DNA of 64,000 bases. It comes from Caldithrix sp964598255 (GTDB lineage: Bacteria > Calditrichota > Calditrichia > Calditrichales > Calditrichaceae). The notes beneath the pieces are model-generated. The model did not search any database. It was not told the DNA's origin and saw nothing but the letters and a program-made list of their open reading frames with translations. How positions within the stretch are numbered: position 1 is the first letter of the stretch; every line of letters starts with the position of its first letter. Below, piece after piece: positions 44,961 to 53,258 of the stretch. The translations under genes and the position numbers were made by a program. The DNA is taken from contig CAZRBA010000056.1 of NCBI GenBank assembly GCA_964598255.1, positions 1 to 64,000 on the forward strand. Direction: 5' to 3'.

Positions 44961-45037
44961 AAAAAAGGCTTTTATATCCTAACCCAGAACATTCTGTTCA
45001 TTGTTAAAGTCCGTTTTAAGGTTAAAATATAAAAGCC
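44961..45037 (-). terminator. Large inverted repeat with T run on minus strand, operon terminator
   Basis: GGCTTTTATAT (44967-44977) pairs perfectly with 45027-45037, and TAACC (44980-44984) with GGTTA (45020-45024) inside it. On the minus strand the stem is followed by TTTTTT (44961-44966). It lies 26 bp beyond the 29-codon frame and ends the long minus-strand block. Confidence 0.75.
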
Positions 45038-45062
45038 GTTGCTTTCTCTCCGAATTGTTTGC

Positions 45063-45152
45063 TTAGGAGAGCGCGTCGTCTTTAATACGTATATTACTTA
45101 GAACAAATATCACGCCGATTAATACCAGGTGAATTACGATATAGGTTTCCAT
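45063..45152 (-). CDS. Predicted 29-residue membrane peptide
   Basis: A complete frame from ATG (45150-45152) to TAA (45063-45065) encodes METYIVIHLVLIGVIFVLS followed by NIRIKDDALS: one membrane helix with a charged tail. It starts 7 nt after the receiver gene stop codon; that stop (TGA) and the next bases give GAGAG, a possible ribosome site 4 nt before ATG, so translational coupling is plausible. It lies between the receiver gene and the minus-strand terminator, inside the probable transcript. No family is recognised. Confidence 0.5.
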   Translation of the reverse strand: METYIVIHLVLIGVIFVLSNIRIKDDALS

Positions 45153-45159
45153 AGTTCTC

Positions 45160-45531
45160 TCAATTTTTTAAATACAAACTTCTGAAAATAGTCCACCGGT
45201 CAATATAGTGTCTGAAATTTTTAATTTTAAACGGTTCCTGTATTACTTCGGTCAGGTGATCGGATTCACTGATAATGTTGCTGCGATTGCTAATAAAAAT
45301 AACCGGAATCTTAGCGGTAATGGGATCTCTGCGTAGTCTGCGGAAAAAATCACGCGGTGAGTTTTCAATAAACGTTTCATCTACGACAATCACTTTAGGA
45401 CGCTGGAAGTGCGCTTTGCGAAACAGATCGGATATATGGTTAACATTTACAATTCGATAGTTGTAAATACCGAGAATATCCTGTATTAATTTTGCGCGAT
45501 AAGGGTCTTGCTCACAGATGAAGATTTTCAT
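45160..45531 (-). CDS. Single-domain response regulator receiver, atypical
   Basis: The 123-aa protein is a receiver domain with no output domain. The acidic pair is E7/D9 (CEQDP), the phospho-acceptor is D51 (VIVVDETF) and the switch Ser is S81 (FISNRS). The conserved lysine of the KPF motif is replaced by glutamate (QEPF, residue 99), which should impair normal phosphorylation or signalling. The ribosome site AAGGAG is strong. It is 16 bp downstream of the 71-aa gene and close to the histidine kinase and NtrC-type regulator, so it may modulate that pathway. Confidence 0.85.
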   Translation of the reverse strand: MKIFICEQDPYRAKLIQDILGIYNYRIVNVNHISDLFRKAHFQRPKVIVVDETFIENSPRDFFRRLRRDPITAKIPVIFISNRSNIISESDHLTEVIQEPFKIKNFRHYIDRWTIFRSLYLKN

Positions 45532-45547
45532 ATTAAAAACTCCTTAA

Positions 45548-45763
45548 TTAAAAGCTTGGAACCGCCTCGGTCAAAATTCGGGCCTTTACGGCGGAAGACA
45601 CGATGTTGGGTAATACATCCATAAGATCGTGCATATTTTCTTTATAAACCGTTAATATATCATCGTCCGAAAAAGCTATTTTAATTGAAAAATATCGACG
45701 TCCCTGTTCGTCTTCTAATGATTCGATTCTGAATTGGCCGTCGAGAATATTGTCAATCATCAT
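45548..45763 (-). CDS. Small acidic protein of unknown function, 71 aa
   Basis: I place the start at the ATG at 45763, which has GGAGG 5 nt upstream, and not at the upstream end of the frame. The protein (MMIDNILDGQFRIESLEDE...) is acidic, has alternating beta-like segments (RRYFSIKIAFSDDDILTVY) and ends in a probable helix (HDLMDVLPNIVSSAVKARIL). No family is recognised. It is the first gene of a small cluster with the receiver and the 29-residue peptide. Confidence 0.75.
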   Translation of the reverse strand: MMIDNILDGQFRIESLEDEQGRRYFSIKIAFSDDDILTVYKENMHDLMDVLPNIVSSAVKARILTEAVPSF

Positions 45764-45949
45764 TGTTGCCTCCGTTTGCTTGTTTTTTTTATTAATTAAT
45801 AAAGCAACAATGATGCCAAATTGTAACATGTTGAAAATAAAAGAATAAGGGTGATTTTTGCTTTTGCGTTGCATAACTACATTAAATACAAGTAATTAAA
45901 AAATCAAAAATTGTTTAAATTGTATTTTTTACAATCAACAAAAAGGCTA

Positions 45950-45968
45950 AATTGCAGAAAATGCAATT
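45950..45968 (-). terminator. Hairpin at the end of the NtrC-type regulator gene
   Basis: AATTGCA (45950-45956) pairs with TGCAATT (45962-45968) across a 5-nt loop and overlaps the stop codon. On the minus strand TAGCCTTTTT follows, giving a weak terminator. A second inverted repeat, ATTGTA-N5-TACAAT (45919-45935), lies just beyond it and could be an operator or another weak terminator. Confidence 0.45.
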
Positions 45969-47322
45969 ATCGTTCTTTTAAACGATTCATTAATGTTCGA
46001 TAATTGATTTTTAAAAATTCACAGGCTGCTTTTTTATTCCGGCCCACATGTTCGTAAACCATTTTAACATACAGGCGCGACATTTCTTCCAACGAAAGAC
46101 GGTTGCTAAGTGCATTTTGAAGAATGGGGTTTTCTTGCTCTACCAGTTCGTCGGGTACATCGCTTAAACTGAGTGTACGTGGATGCACAACCAGCATACG
46201 TATTAAAATATTCTTAAGTTGCCGTATATTGCCGCGCCATTCCAGTCTGGAAAAATAAGAGATTAATGAGGGTTCGATAACCGGAACAGCCATTTTGTTT
46301 TCGGCACAGTAATTTTCCACGATAAAATTTATCAACGCCGGAATATCATCCGGGCGTTCGCGTAGGGGGGGAATGTGAATGGGGATGACGTTTAATCGAT
46401 AAAACAAGTCTTCCCTAAATTGTCCGGCTTTAACTTCATCGATCAATGAGCGATTGGTGGCTGTAATCAGGCGAAAATTCGCGCTTAATTCTTTGGTGCC
46501 TCCCAAACGGTAAAATTTCTTTTCCTGCAAAACGCGTAGCAATTTGGCTTGAATGGAAGGCGGAAGTTCACCGATTTCATCGAGAAAAAGTGTTCCGCCT
46601 TCTACCATTTCTATTTTGCCTTTTTTAAGCTCGTGGGCTCCGGTAAAAGCTCCTTTTTCGTGTCCGAACAGTTCGTTTTCCAAAAGGGCTTCCGGCAAAG
46701 CGGCGGAATTAATGGCGATAAAGGGTTTGTCGTTTACTTTGCTGCGGTTATGGATATGGCGAGCAATAACTTCTTTGCCCACACCCGATTCGCCGGTAAT
46801 AAGAACAGGTTCTAAGGTTTCGCGGATTTGTTCGATTAAGGTTAGTATTTTTTGCATGGGTTTGCTTACGGCAACAATACCCTCAAAAACGAGTTTTTCG
46901 TTGAGCTTGCGCCGCAAAGTGCGGTTTTCACGTTCGAGCGCTTGCATTTGCAATGCGCGACGTACCAATAGCGGTAATTCTTCTTTGATGTTTTCGGATT
47001 TGAAGAAATAAGAAGATGCGCCCCGGCGTTGGGCTTCCAAGGCATGCTGGTGATCCTGAGAAGAGGTAATGACGATAATTTTGGCATCGCTGCCTTGTGC
47101 CACAAAAAAATCCAATAAAGAAAGGCCCAGCTCAATTTTGGGCAGCCCCAAGTCCAAAATGATGATGTCCGGAAGAAATCGGCTAAATACCTGCTTGGCT
47201 TTTTCCGCATCTGAGGCAAATTCAAAGCGGTACCGATTACCCAACCATTTACGAAAACTTTGCTGCCAAACAACGTTGTCTTCTACGATTAGTATTTTGT
47301 GATCATTCTTTTGCATTGTCAT
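45967..47322 (-). CDS. Sigma-54-dependent response regulator (NtrC family)
   Basis: The 451-aa activator has a receiver domain (1-125) with phospho-acceptor D57 (DIIILDLGLP), an AAA+ domain (about 145-385) with Walker A GESGVGKEV, the sigma-54 contact loop GAFTGA in GHEKGAFTGAHE, Walker B GGTLFLDEIGELPP and the arginine-finger region LFYRLNVIPIHIPPLRER, and a C-terminal Fis-type helix-turn-helix (about 410-451; RNKKAACEFLKINYRTLMNRL). It should activate sigma-54 promoters when phosphorylated by the kinase whose gene it overlaps by 20 bp. An alternative start two codons in (47316) is possible. Confidence 0.95.
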   Translation of the reverse strand: MTMQKNDHKILIVEDNVVWQQSFRKWLGNRYRFEFASDAEKAKQVFSRFLPDIIILDLGLPKIELGLSLLDFFVAQGSDAKIIVITSSQDHQHALEAQRRGASSYFFKSENIKEELPLLVRRALQMQALERENRTLRRKLNEKLVFEGIVAVSKPMQKILTLIEQIRETLEPVLITGESGVGKEVIARHIHNRSKVNDKPFIAINSAALPEALLENELFGHEKGAFTGAHELKKGKIEMVEGGTLFLDEIGELPPSIQAKLLRVLQEKKFYRLGGTKELSANFRLITATNRSLIDEVKAGQFREDLFYRLNVIPIHIPPLRERPDDIPALINFIVENYCAENKMAVPVIEPSLISYFSRLEWRGNIRQLKNILIRMLVVHPRTLSLSDVPDELVEQENPILQNALSNRLSLEEMSRLYVKMVYEHVGRNKKAACEFLKINYRTLMNRLKER

Positions 47323-48331
47323 CTGACCAAGGTAATATCATATTTACTGTTGTACCACTTCCGTGTAGCGAAAAAATTTCCAGAAATCCATGGTGCGCCC
47401 GTAGAATTTTATTGGCTATCGCTAGGCCAAATCCGGTATGCCCGCTTTTTTTCCATGTTGTAAAATAGGGCATGGTGACCCACTGCAAAAAGTCGGGATG
47501 GATACCCGAACCACGATCTATTATCGAAACAACCAGCCATTCTTTTAGAATAAAGTGAAAATGGTCGATACGTTTACGAATTTGCAAATGTAATTTGTGC
47601 ACATCACGACCCGTTGCCGTGAGTGCATTATGCAAAATTTCGGCAAAAGCCTGATCAAAAAGTTCTGCGTCCACTTCGACAGTTGTTTGAGGCGAAAGAT
47701 CAATGTAATCGATGGCCGTGGGCGGTATGTTTAAATTTTGTTTTTGCAAACAGGCGTTTAACAAATCGCCAACAGCCAAACGCATGGGTAATAGTTCGAC
47801 TTCTCGGTTGTAAAACAAAATGCGTTTGTTCAAGTGTTTTTGATAACGGATGCGTTGTAGTAAGGTTTCCCGATCGGTCTCCGGATTTTGAAAGAGATCT
47901 ATTAAGGATTCGATGTCGTGTAACAATTGAGAAAATTGGTTGGAAAAGGCTGTTTCTCTTTCCTGAAAAAGTATTTGCTCGTAACGTCGCGTAAAGGCTA
48001 ACAACTCCTGCCAAACATTTAGAATATCCGTAATTTCGGCTACCCATGGATGCGAACAAAGTAAAAGATATGCCGTACCCGAAATTTTTAAATCGTCCGT
48101 ATAAAAGGTTTCCCAATTTGCAAAGGCATCCGCTGTTAATTCTTCGGCTTTGGGCATACGCCTGCTGTTGGAAAAAAGTACGGAAAACGGATGCGTGCCC
48201 GGTTTGTAGCGGAGTAAAAGCCATTGGGCTTCGGGTTGAAGTTGTTCTGCCGTTTGGGCAACGGCTATGGCTAAGTCATCGAGAGTCTCGAATCGGGTTA
48301 GGTTTTTTCGGATTAAATTAAGGCTATTCAT
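47303..48331 (-). CDS. Cytosolic histidine kinase, partner of the NtrC-type regulator
   Basis: The 342-aa protein has no membrane helix. Residues 1-130 look like a divergent GAF-type sensor. The dimerisation helix contains a possible phosphorylated histidine in QFSQLLHDIESLIDLF. HATPase_c motifs follow: N box FAEILHNALTATG, G1 DRGSGIHPDF and G2 HTGFGLAIANKIL. I take the start at 48331, where ATG overlaps the end of mazG by 8 nt; the longer frame lies inside mazG. It overlaps the regulator gene downstream, so the two form a cognate pair, probably sensing a cytoplasmic signal. Confidence 0.88.
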   Translation of the reverse strand: MNSLNLIRKNLTRFETLDDLAIAVAQTAEQLQPEAQWLLLRYKPGTHPFSVLFSNSRRMPKAEELTADAFANWETFYTDDLKISGTAYLLLCSHPWVAEITDILNVWQELLAFTRRYEQILFQERETAFSNQFSQLLHDIESLIDLFQNPETDRETLLQRIRYQKHLNKRILFYNREVELLPMRLAVGDLLNACLQKQNLNIPPTAIDYIDLSPQTTVEVDAELFDQAFAEILHNALTATGRDVHKLHLQIRKRIDHFHFILKEWLVVSIIDRGSGIHPDFLQWVTMPYFTTWKKSGHTGFGLAIANKILRAHHGFLEIFSLHGSGTTVNMILPWSDDNAKE

Positions 48332-49112
48332 GTTCGTTTTGTTTGGCCCTTTCCCAATGTGCGTCAAGTTCGTCCAGTGATGCATTTTTCATGGCATCCA
48401 CATCGTTGTGATATTGTTTTTCGATATGCTCAAAACGACGAATAAACTTTTGATTGGTCTTCCGTAAAGCATCTTCTGGTTTTACGTGTAAAAAGCGCGC
48501 AAGGTTTACCAAAGCAAAAAGTAAATCGCCGAATTCGTTTTCGATTTCATCCTGCCGGTTATGCGCGATGGCTTGTTTTAGCTCCTGCCATTCTTCGTGT
48601 ACTTTTTCGTAAACCGGTTCGACGGATTCCCATTCAAAGCCGACGGTTGCGGCTTTTTCTTGCAGGCGTTGCGCTTGCAGCAAAGCCGGAGCCGTTTTGG
48701 GAATTCCACTCAAAAGAGATCGGCGTCCTTCTTCTTTAACTTTACTTTGTTCCCAATTGTCCTGCACGTCGCGAGCGTTGTTAAGTTGCTTGTCGCCAAA
48801 TACATGGGGATGGCGGCGAATCAGTTTGCGCGCGATATGATTAACGACATCGTTAAAATCGAATCGACCGGCTTCGGCACCCAATTCGCTGTGAAAAACT
48901 ACCTGAAGAAGCAAATCGCCCAATTCTTCGGCAAGTTTGTCGTCATTCTTCTGATCGATGGTTTCGAGAACCTCATAGGTTTCTTCCAGCAAATATTGCT
49001 TTAAACTTTGATGGGTTTGTTTGGAATCCCAAGGACATTCTTTGCGCAAACGGTGCATAATGGCAAGTAAATCATCTATGGTAAAATGATTTTTCTGCAG
49101 TGGATTAGTCAT
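48324..49112 (-). CDS. mazG: Nucleoside triphosphate pyrophosphohydrolase MazG
   Basis: MazG hydrolyses (d)NTPs to NMP and pyrophosphate and in some bacteria lowers ppGpp. The 262-aa length equals E. coli MazG. Both tandem all-alpha MazG domains are seen: the first has CPWDSKQTHQSLKQYLLEE and EELGDLLLQVVFH (ExxE/ExxD metal ligands), the second has EEWQELKQA and ENEFGDLLFALVNLARF. The start at 49112 overlaps the end of the fumarylacetoacetase-family gene by 8 nt; the longer frame is unlikely. It is tightly coupled to the two-component genes downstream. Confidence 0.95.
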   Translation of the reverse strand: MTNPLQKNHFTIDDLLAIMHRLRKECPWDSKQTHQSLKQYLLEETYEVLETIDQKNDDKLAEELGDLLLQVVFHSELGAEAGRFDFNDVVNHIARKLIRRHPHVFGDKQLNNARDVQDNWEQSKVKEEGRRSLLSGIPKTAPALLQAQRLQEKAATVGFEWESVEPVYEKVHEEWQELKQAIAHNRQDEIENEFGDLLFALVNLARFLHVKPEDALRKTNQKFIRRFEHIEKQYHNDVDAMKNASLDELDAHWERAKQNEHE

Positions 49113-49773
49113 TTTCCCAGCCTGTACATTTGGTTTGAACAATGGCAACAGATTCGATTTCGGCTTTGATGGCATCTCCGGGTTGTAAAGGGCCAACTCC
49201 GGATGGCGTTCCGGTTAATAACAAGTCTCCCGTTTCCAAGGGGAAAAATTGATTGACGTAAGAAATTAATTCCGGTATCCGAAAAAGCATTTGTTTGGTA
49301 TTTCCGTTTTGACGAATACGGTCGTTTACAGTTAAAGTAAGCTGCAAATTATGCGGATCGCGAACTTGATTGGCTAAAACGAAATCGGAGACCGGACAGG
49401 CGCCTTTGAATCCTTTGGCAATGGCCCAAGGATGACCGCGCTCTTTAGCCTTTTTTTGAATATCGCGTAGGGTAAGGTCAAGGGCTACGGCGTAGCCTCC
49501 GACTATGCCCATGGCTTTTTCGGCGGAAATTCCGAATGCGGGTTTTTCGATTAATATGCATAGTTCGATTTCGTGGTGCACGGCTCCGTATTGAGTGGGT
49601 ATTCGGACGGGTTCGTTTAACGAAGCAAGAGCGGAATTAGGCTTTAGAAAAATGACTGGTTCGTGTGTCCGTTTGGAACGCATTTCTTCGATATGCTCGG
49701 CATAGTTTAGGCCAACGGCCAGTATTTTGCCGGGGGTAAAAGAGACGCCGTCCGCGCGTTTTATGCGGTTCAT
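49105..49773 (-). CDS. Fumarylacetoacetate hydrolase family protein (acylpyruvase-like)
   Basis: The 222-aa protein matches the short FAH family, which cleaves acylpyruvates or decarboxylates oxaloacetate. Landmarks are KILAVGLNYAEHIEEM, EPVIFLKPNSAL, metal-binding HHEIELCILI, ALDLTLRDIQ, KGFKGACPVSDFV and LLTGTPSGVGPLQPGD. The GGAGG ribosome site lies 5 nt before ATG. It overlaps the homoserine dehydrogenase gene by 4 nt (ATGA). The physiological substrate cannot be read from the sequence. Confidence 0.92.
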   Translation of the reverse strand: MNRIKRADGVSFTPGKILAVGLNYAEHIEEMRSKRTHEPVIFLKPNSALASLNEPVRIPTQYGAVHHEIELCILIEKPAFGISAEKAMGIVGGYAVALDLTLRDIQKKAKERGHPWAIAKGFKGACPVSDFVLANQVRDPHNLQLTLTVNDRIRQNGNTKQMLFRIPELISYVNQFFPLETGDLLLTGTPSGVGPLQPGDAIKAEIESVAIVQTKCTGWEND

Positions 49774-51083
49774 TGTTCCTCCTTCAGAATGCGAAATAAT
49801 TTAATTTTTCCGCGTATGATGTCCAATTTTTTTACGGACTCAATGGAGCTTAAAACATCTTTTTCTTTGGCATAGTCAATTAAAATGTGCACGTAACCGA
49901 TAGTGGTAGAATCGTTAGGTTGAACCTCGGCGTGGGCCGAGGCAATATTAATATTGTGCTCTCCGAAAACAGTGGCAATAAGGCCAATAACTCCGGGTTG
50001 ATCGATACACGGAAATTGAATGTAATAAGCCGATTCGATGTCTTCGATGGGAATCAGTTCTTTATGGTTACGGTCGGGTAGGTACAAATCCATGCGCGAG
50101 GGCGAAAAACGGATGATATTCCCAATGTAAACAAGATCGCGCAAAATAATGCTGCTGGTAGCTTCTATTCCGATTCCCTTTCCGTAAACCATGTAATGCC
50201 CCATTAAATCGGTTTCGATTAAAAAAGCATTAAATTCACCGCGTACCAAGGCCAACGGATGGTTTTTGGGTACAAGAGTAGGATGGACGCGCAGTTCGAA
50301 TTTGGAGCCGTGGTTTTTAATAATTCCCAGTAGCTTGAAAACGTATCCGAAATCGTCCGCACATTTGATATCGAAATCGGAAATGTCCGATATGCCCTCG
50401 GAGTGGACATGTAAAAAGTTAACCCCAATGCCAAAAGCAGCGGCAGCGAGTATGGCGATTTTTTGGGCGGCATCGGCACCTTCGTAATCAATAATGGAGA
50501 GCGTTTCGCCGAGTTTTAAAATTTCTTTGGATTTTAACGCTTCTTTTAAAGGAATTTTTTCTTCGGTCATTTTGGTCAGAATTAAATTGGAAGTTCCGCT
50601 GACAATACCGTAAAGCGATTTGATTTTGTTGGCTAGTAAATCGCGTTGAATGGTGCTGATGATAGGCACGCCTCCGCCCAATGAGGGCTCGGGTTGAATG
50701 TAAATGCGGCTTTCGTTTGCCAGTTGGGCGATGTCTTTCATTTTGGAGGCCAATAACATGCGATTGGCCAAAATCAAATGGATTTTATTTTGGATGATCC
50801 GTTTGATAATGGAAAAGGTCGGTTCGATGCCCCCGATGGCATCAATGGCAATACTCACGTTTTGATCGTTTAAAATATCATCCAAATCGGTCGTCAGCAG
50901 GCTTTTATCGACAAAGTCGGGACGTTTGAAATTTTCATGACGCACAAGAACGTGGCGTAAATTAAGTTGAAAGCCGGTTTTTTCTAAAATTTCCTGTCGT
51001 TTTTGTAACCATAATTTGTAAAACCCTTGGCCCAATTTGCCCAGGCCAAGCAAAGCAAAATTGATTTCTTTTTTTCTTGGCAT
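49770..51083 (-). CDS. hom: Homoserine dehydrogenase with ACT domain
   Basis: This enzyme reduces aspartate semialdehyde to homoserine for threonine and methionine synthesis. The 437-aa protein has the NAD(P) motif LLGLGKLGQGF (about 11-21), a catalytic domain with GIVSGTSNLILTKM and the D/K pair region IDYEGADAAQKIAILAAAAFG (split: IDYEGADAAQ and KIAILAAAAFG), and a C-terminal ACT domain (about 350-437; DQPGVIGLIATVFGEHNINI). The usual ANK lysine of the family reads ANR here, and the EA(S/A)VGGGIP segment reads EPSLGGGVP. It leads the overlapping set hom-FAH-mazG-kinase-regulator. Confidence 0.88.
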   Translation of the reverse strand: MPRKKEINFALLGLGKLGQGFYKLWLQKRQEILEKTGFQLNLRHVLVRHENFKRPDFVDKSLLTTDLDDILNDQNVSIAIDAIGGIEPTFSIIKRIIQNKIHLILANRMLLASKMKDIAQLANESRIYIQPEPSLGGGVPIISTIQRDLLANKIKSLYGIVSGTSNLILTKMTEEKIPLKEALKSKEILKLGETLSIIDYEGADAAQKIAILAAAAFGIGVNFLHVHSEGISDISDFDIKCADDFGYVFKLLGIIKNHGSKFELRVHPTLVPKNHPLALVRGEFNAFLIETDLMGHYMVYGKGIGIEATSSIILRDLVYIGNIIRFSPSRMDLYLPDRNHKELIPIEDIESAYYIQFPCIDQPGVIGLIATVFGEHNINIASAHAEVQPNDSTTIGYVHILIDYAKEKDVLSSIESVKKLDIIRGKIKLFRILKEEQ

Positions 51084-51205
51084 CCGATGTTTCCTTTTTT
51101 AATGAAGCGTAATTTTAAAAATACTTGTTTAATAACTTATAATGCAATTTTTTGTTTTGGAAAGGGACATCCGATGCTTACCGTTCTTTGTGGCTTTTGT
51201 TTATT

Positions 51206-51610
51206 CTATTTTTGAGGTTTTAATGTGGAAATTACGATTTTGTAAATTCCTTCTTGCCGCAGCAAATCCATAATGCTGATTACAACGCCGTGGCGCACAT
51301 CGGCATCTGCTTTGATGATAATGCTTTGATCTTTGCGCAAATTGGCTAATTTTTTGATTTCCGTTTTTAAATTGCTCAACGAAACGATGTTATCGTTTAA
51401 AAAGATGTTGCCGTCTTTATCTACGTAAATAATGATTTTTTGGGCAGTGTGGCCCTTGGAGCTTATGGCTTTGGGTAAATCGAGCTCTATGCCGGGCTGT
51501 TCCAAAAAAGTGGAAGATACCGAAAAGAAAATGATTAAAATAAACAACACGTCAATCAACGAAGTTAGGTTAATGGTTACGTGTCGTTCTTCATTGTTTT
51601 CTAATTTCAT
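51206..51610 (-). CDS. exbD: ExbD/TolR family protein
   Basis: The 134-aa protein is a biopolymer transport ExbD subunit. A single N-terminal helix carries the proton-path aspartate in NLTSLIDVLFILIIFF (about residue 20), and a periplasmic beta/alpha domain follows (PGIELDLPKA, IIIYVDKDGNIFLND, IIIKADADVRHG). With ExbB it forms the proton-driven motor for TonB. It lies 18 bp downstream of exbB. Confidence 0.94.
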   Translation of the reverse strand: MKLENNEERHVTINLTSLIDVLFILIIFFSVSSTFLEQPGIELDLPKAISSKGHTAQKIIIYVDKDGNIFLNDNIVSLSNLKTEIKKLANLRKDQSIIIKADADVRHGVVISIMDLLRQEGIYKIVISTLKPQK

Positions 51611-51628
51611 CTTAAACCCCGAATTTCT

Positions 51629-52270
51629 TTACGCTTCGATCGTTTCGACTGGTTCGGCTTGGGCGGCATGCAATTGATAAATTTTATCCAGCAGTTTATT
51701 GGTGTATTTTTCGATATCCAAAATAAGATTGTTTGCTTTTTGGGAAAAATAATAGTAAAAGAGTAATACGGGGATACCGATAAACAAACCGGCTACGGTG
51801 GTTAACAGAGCCTGAGAAATACCGCCGGAAAGGGCTGCTGTTTGGCCGATGCCTTGTTCTTTAATAACGGCAAATACTTGTACCATGCCCAAAACCGTAC
51901 CCAACAACCCCATTAAAGGGGCAACGGCTGCAATGGCTTCCAGAGATACCAGGCCGCGTTTTAGGGTGCGGATTTCTTGCCTGCCCTGGTCTTCCAAAAC
52001 TTCGCGTATTTCGGCCTTGGGCAGGTGGTAATGATCCAACGCCGTTAAAATAAGGTTAGGCAACGGCCCATCGTATTTGGTGCAAATATTTCGTGCCAAA
52101 TCCATGTCTTTTAACGACGAAAAGTTTTCGACCACGGAAATGATTTCCGGTATTAAAATTTTCTTTTTGCGCAATGAAATAAAACGTTCGATAATCAGAG
52201 CCACGGCAAAAAGCGAAGTAACTGCCAAAAAGTACATCATTATGCCGCCGCGTTGGAATAGTTCTACCAT
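51629..52270 (-). CDS. exbB: ExbB/TolQ/MotA-family proton channel
   Basis: The 213-aa membrane protein has three helices: MMYFLAVTSLFAVALIIERF near the N-terminus, then GLVSLEAIAAVAPLMGLLGTVLGMVQVF (split: GLVSLEAIAAVAPLMG and LLGTVLGMVQVF) and ALLTTVAGLFIGIPVLLFYY. The GLLGTVLGM segment is the family signature. It is the pentameric stator of the TonB system. The start has GGAG upstream. It is 3 bp from tonB and 18 bp from exbD, so the three are clearly one operon. Confidence 0.95.
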   Translation of the reverse strand: MVELFQRGGIMMYFLAVTSLFAVALIIERFISLRKKKILIPEIISVVENFSSLKDMDLARNICTKYDGPLPNLILTALDHYHLPKAEIREVLEDQGRQEIRTLKRGLVSLEAIAAVAPLMGLLGTVLGMVQVFAVIKEQGIGQTAALSGGISQALLTTVAGLFIGIPVLLFYYYFSQKANNLILDIEKYTNKLLDKIYQLHAAQAEPVETIEA

Positions 52271-52273
52271 ACG

Positions 52274-53188
52274 TTATCTCCCTTGTCTAAGATCTGGATA
52301 AATGAGTTTTGCTGTGATGGTTAAGGTTTTGTCCGGGAAATCCTTAGGCAACGGTAAGAACGGGAATAGTGCTTTGATAGCTTCCGTGCTTGAAAGTTGC
52401 AGGGATTTGTGTCCTACTTGTTTTAAAACCTGAAGTTCGGTCATATTCCCCTGTTTGTCAATTGTAAAACGAATAACGGTGTAGCCGTGAATCAGCCCCA
52501 GTTGATAGTAGGCTGGAGGGGCAAACCAAACTTGATATAATTTGTTTTTAAGTGCATTAACGTAAGGCGCCCATTCCCATTTGTAGGTGCTTAGCGAAAG
52601 GGCTCCCAAATCTTCTACGGAAAAATCTTTTTGATTCATAACCTGATTGGCGCCTTTTTGTGCTTGCGCTTGCAATTGCGATTTTTGCCATTTTGAAGTT
52701 GGGGTATTAACGGCCGTAGCGCTTTGTTCGCCAAGAGCGCTTTTACTGAAAGGTTTGTTTTGGTATTGCTTAAAAGTTTTAAAACTCGGAGCCGGCGAAA
52801 AATCGCGCAGGGCAACATTGCCTTTGCTGTTGGGTAGGGCCCCTTTGTTGGCCGTCATTTCCGGATTACTGGCCCGTGAATTTTTATCGGAAAGTAAATC
52901 GGTTTTATCGGGCTGTTTTTCGTTTTCGTTCATGTTTTGCACAATTTTCCATTCCTTTTGTCTGGGCTGGGGTTTGTTCTCGGGAAAGGTAATTACCACT
53001 TGTTCGGCCGGAGCGTCTTCGGACGAGGAAATTTGCGGGTTCCATAAGCTGTCCAGGTTGAGCAACCAAAATAACAGCCCGTGAAACAAAACGGACAGCA
53101 AAAAGGCCAGCAGTAATATGCGTTTATGCCGGTCTTTCCACCATGAAGTGGACTCTATTTTGGTTTTTAAATTAAGGGCGATATTCAT
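52274..53188 (-). CDS. tonB: TonB-like energy transducer
   Basis: The 304-aa protein has an N-terminal transmembrane helix (LLLAFLLSVLFHGLLFWLL, about 25-45, including the conserved SxxxH pattern), a Q/N/S/K-rich linker (about 60-190) and a C-terminal TonB domain (about 210-300; YQVWFAPPAYYQLG, GYTVIRFTIDKQGNMTEL). The linker is not classically proline-rich. It passes proton-motive energy to outer-membrane receptors. It follows porX with a 70-bp gap and precedes exbB by 3 bp. Confidence 0.9.
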   Translation of the reverse strand: MNIALNLKTKIESTSWWKDRHKRILLLAFLLSVLFHGLLFWLLNLDSLWNPQISSSEDAPAEQVVITFPENKPQPRQKEWKIVQNMNENEKQPDKTDLLSDKNSRASNPEMTANKGALPNSKGNVALRDFSPAPSFKTFKQYQNKPFSKSALGEQSATAVNTPTSKWQKSQLQAQAQKGANQVMNQKDFSVEDLGALSLSTYKWEWAPYVNALKNKLYQVWFAPPAYYQLGLIHGYTVIRFTIDKQGNMTELQVLKQVGHKSLQLSSTEAIKALFPFLPLPKDFPDKTLTITAKLIYPDLRQGR

Positions 53189-53258
53189 TCGGGTTCATCC
53201 GCAAATTCGTTATGTTTCGGATTAAAACGGTTTAATGGTGTTTTTACGGGTTTCCGTT

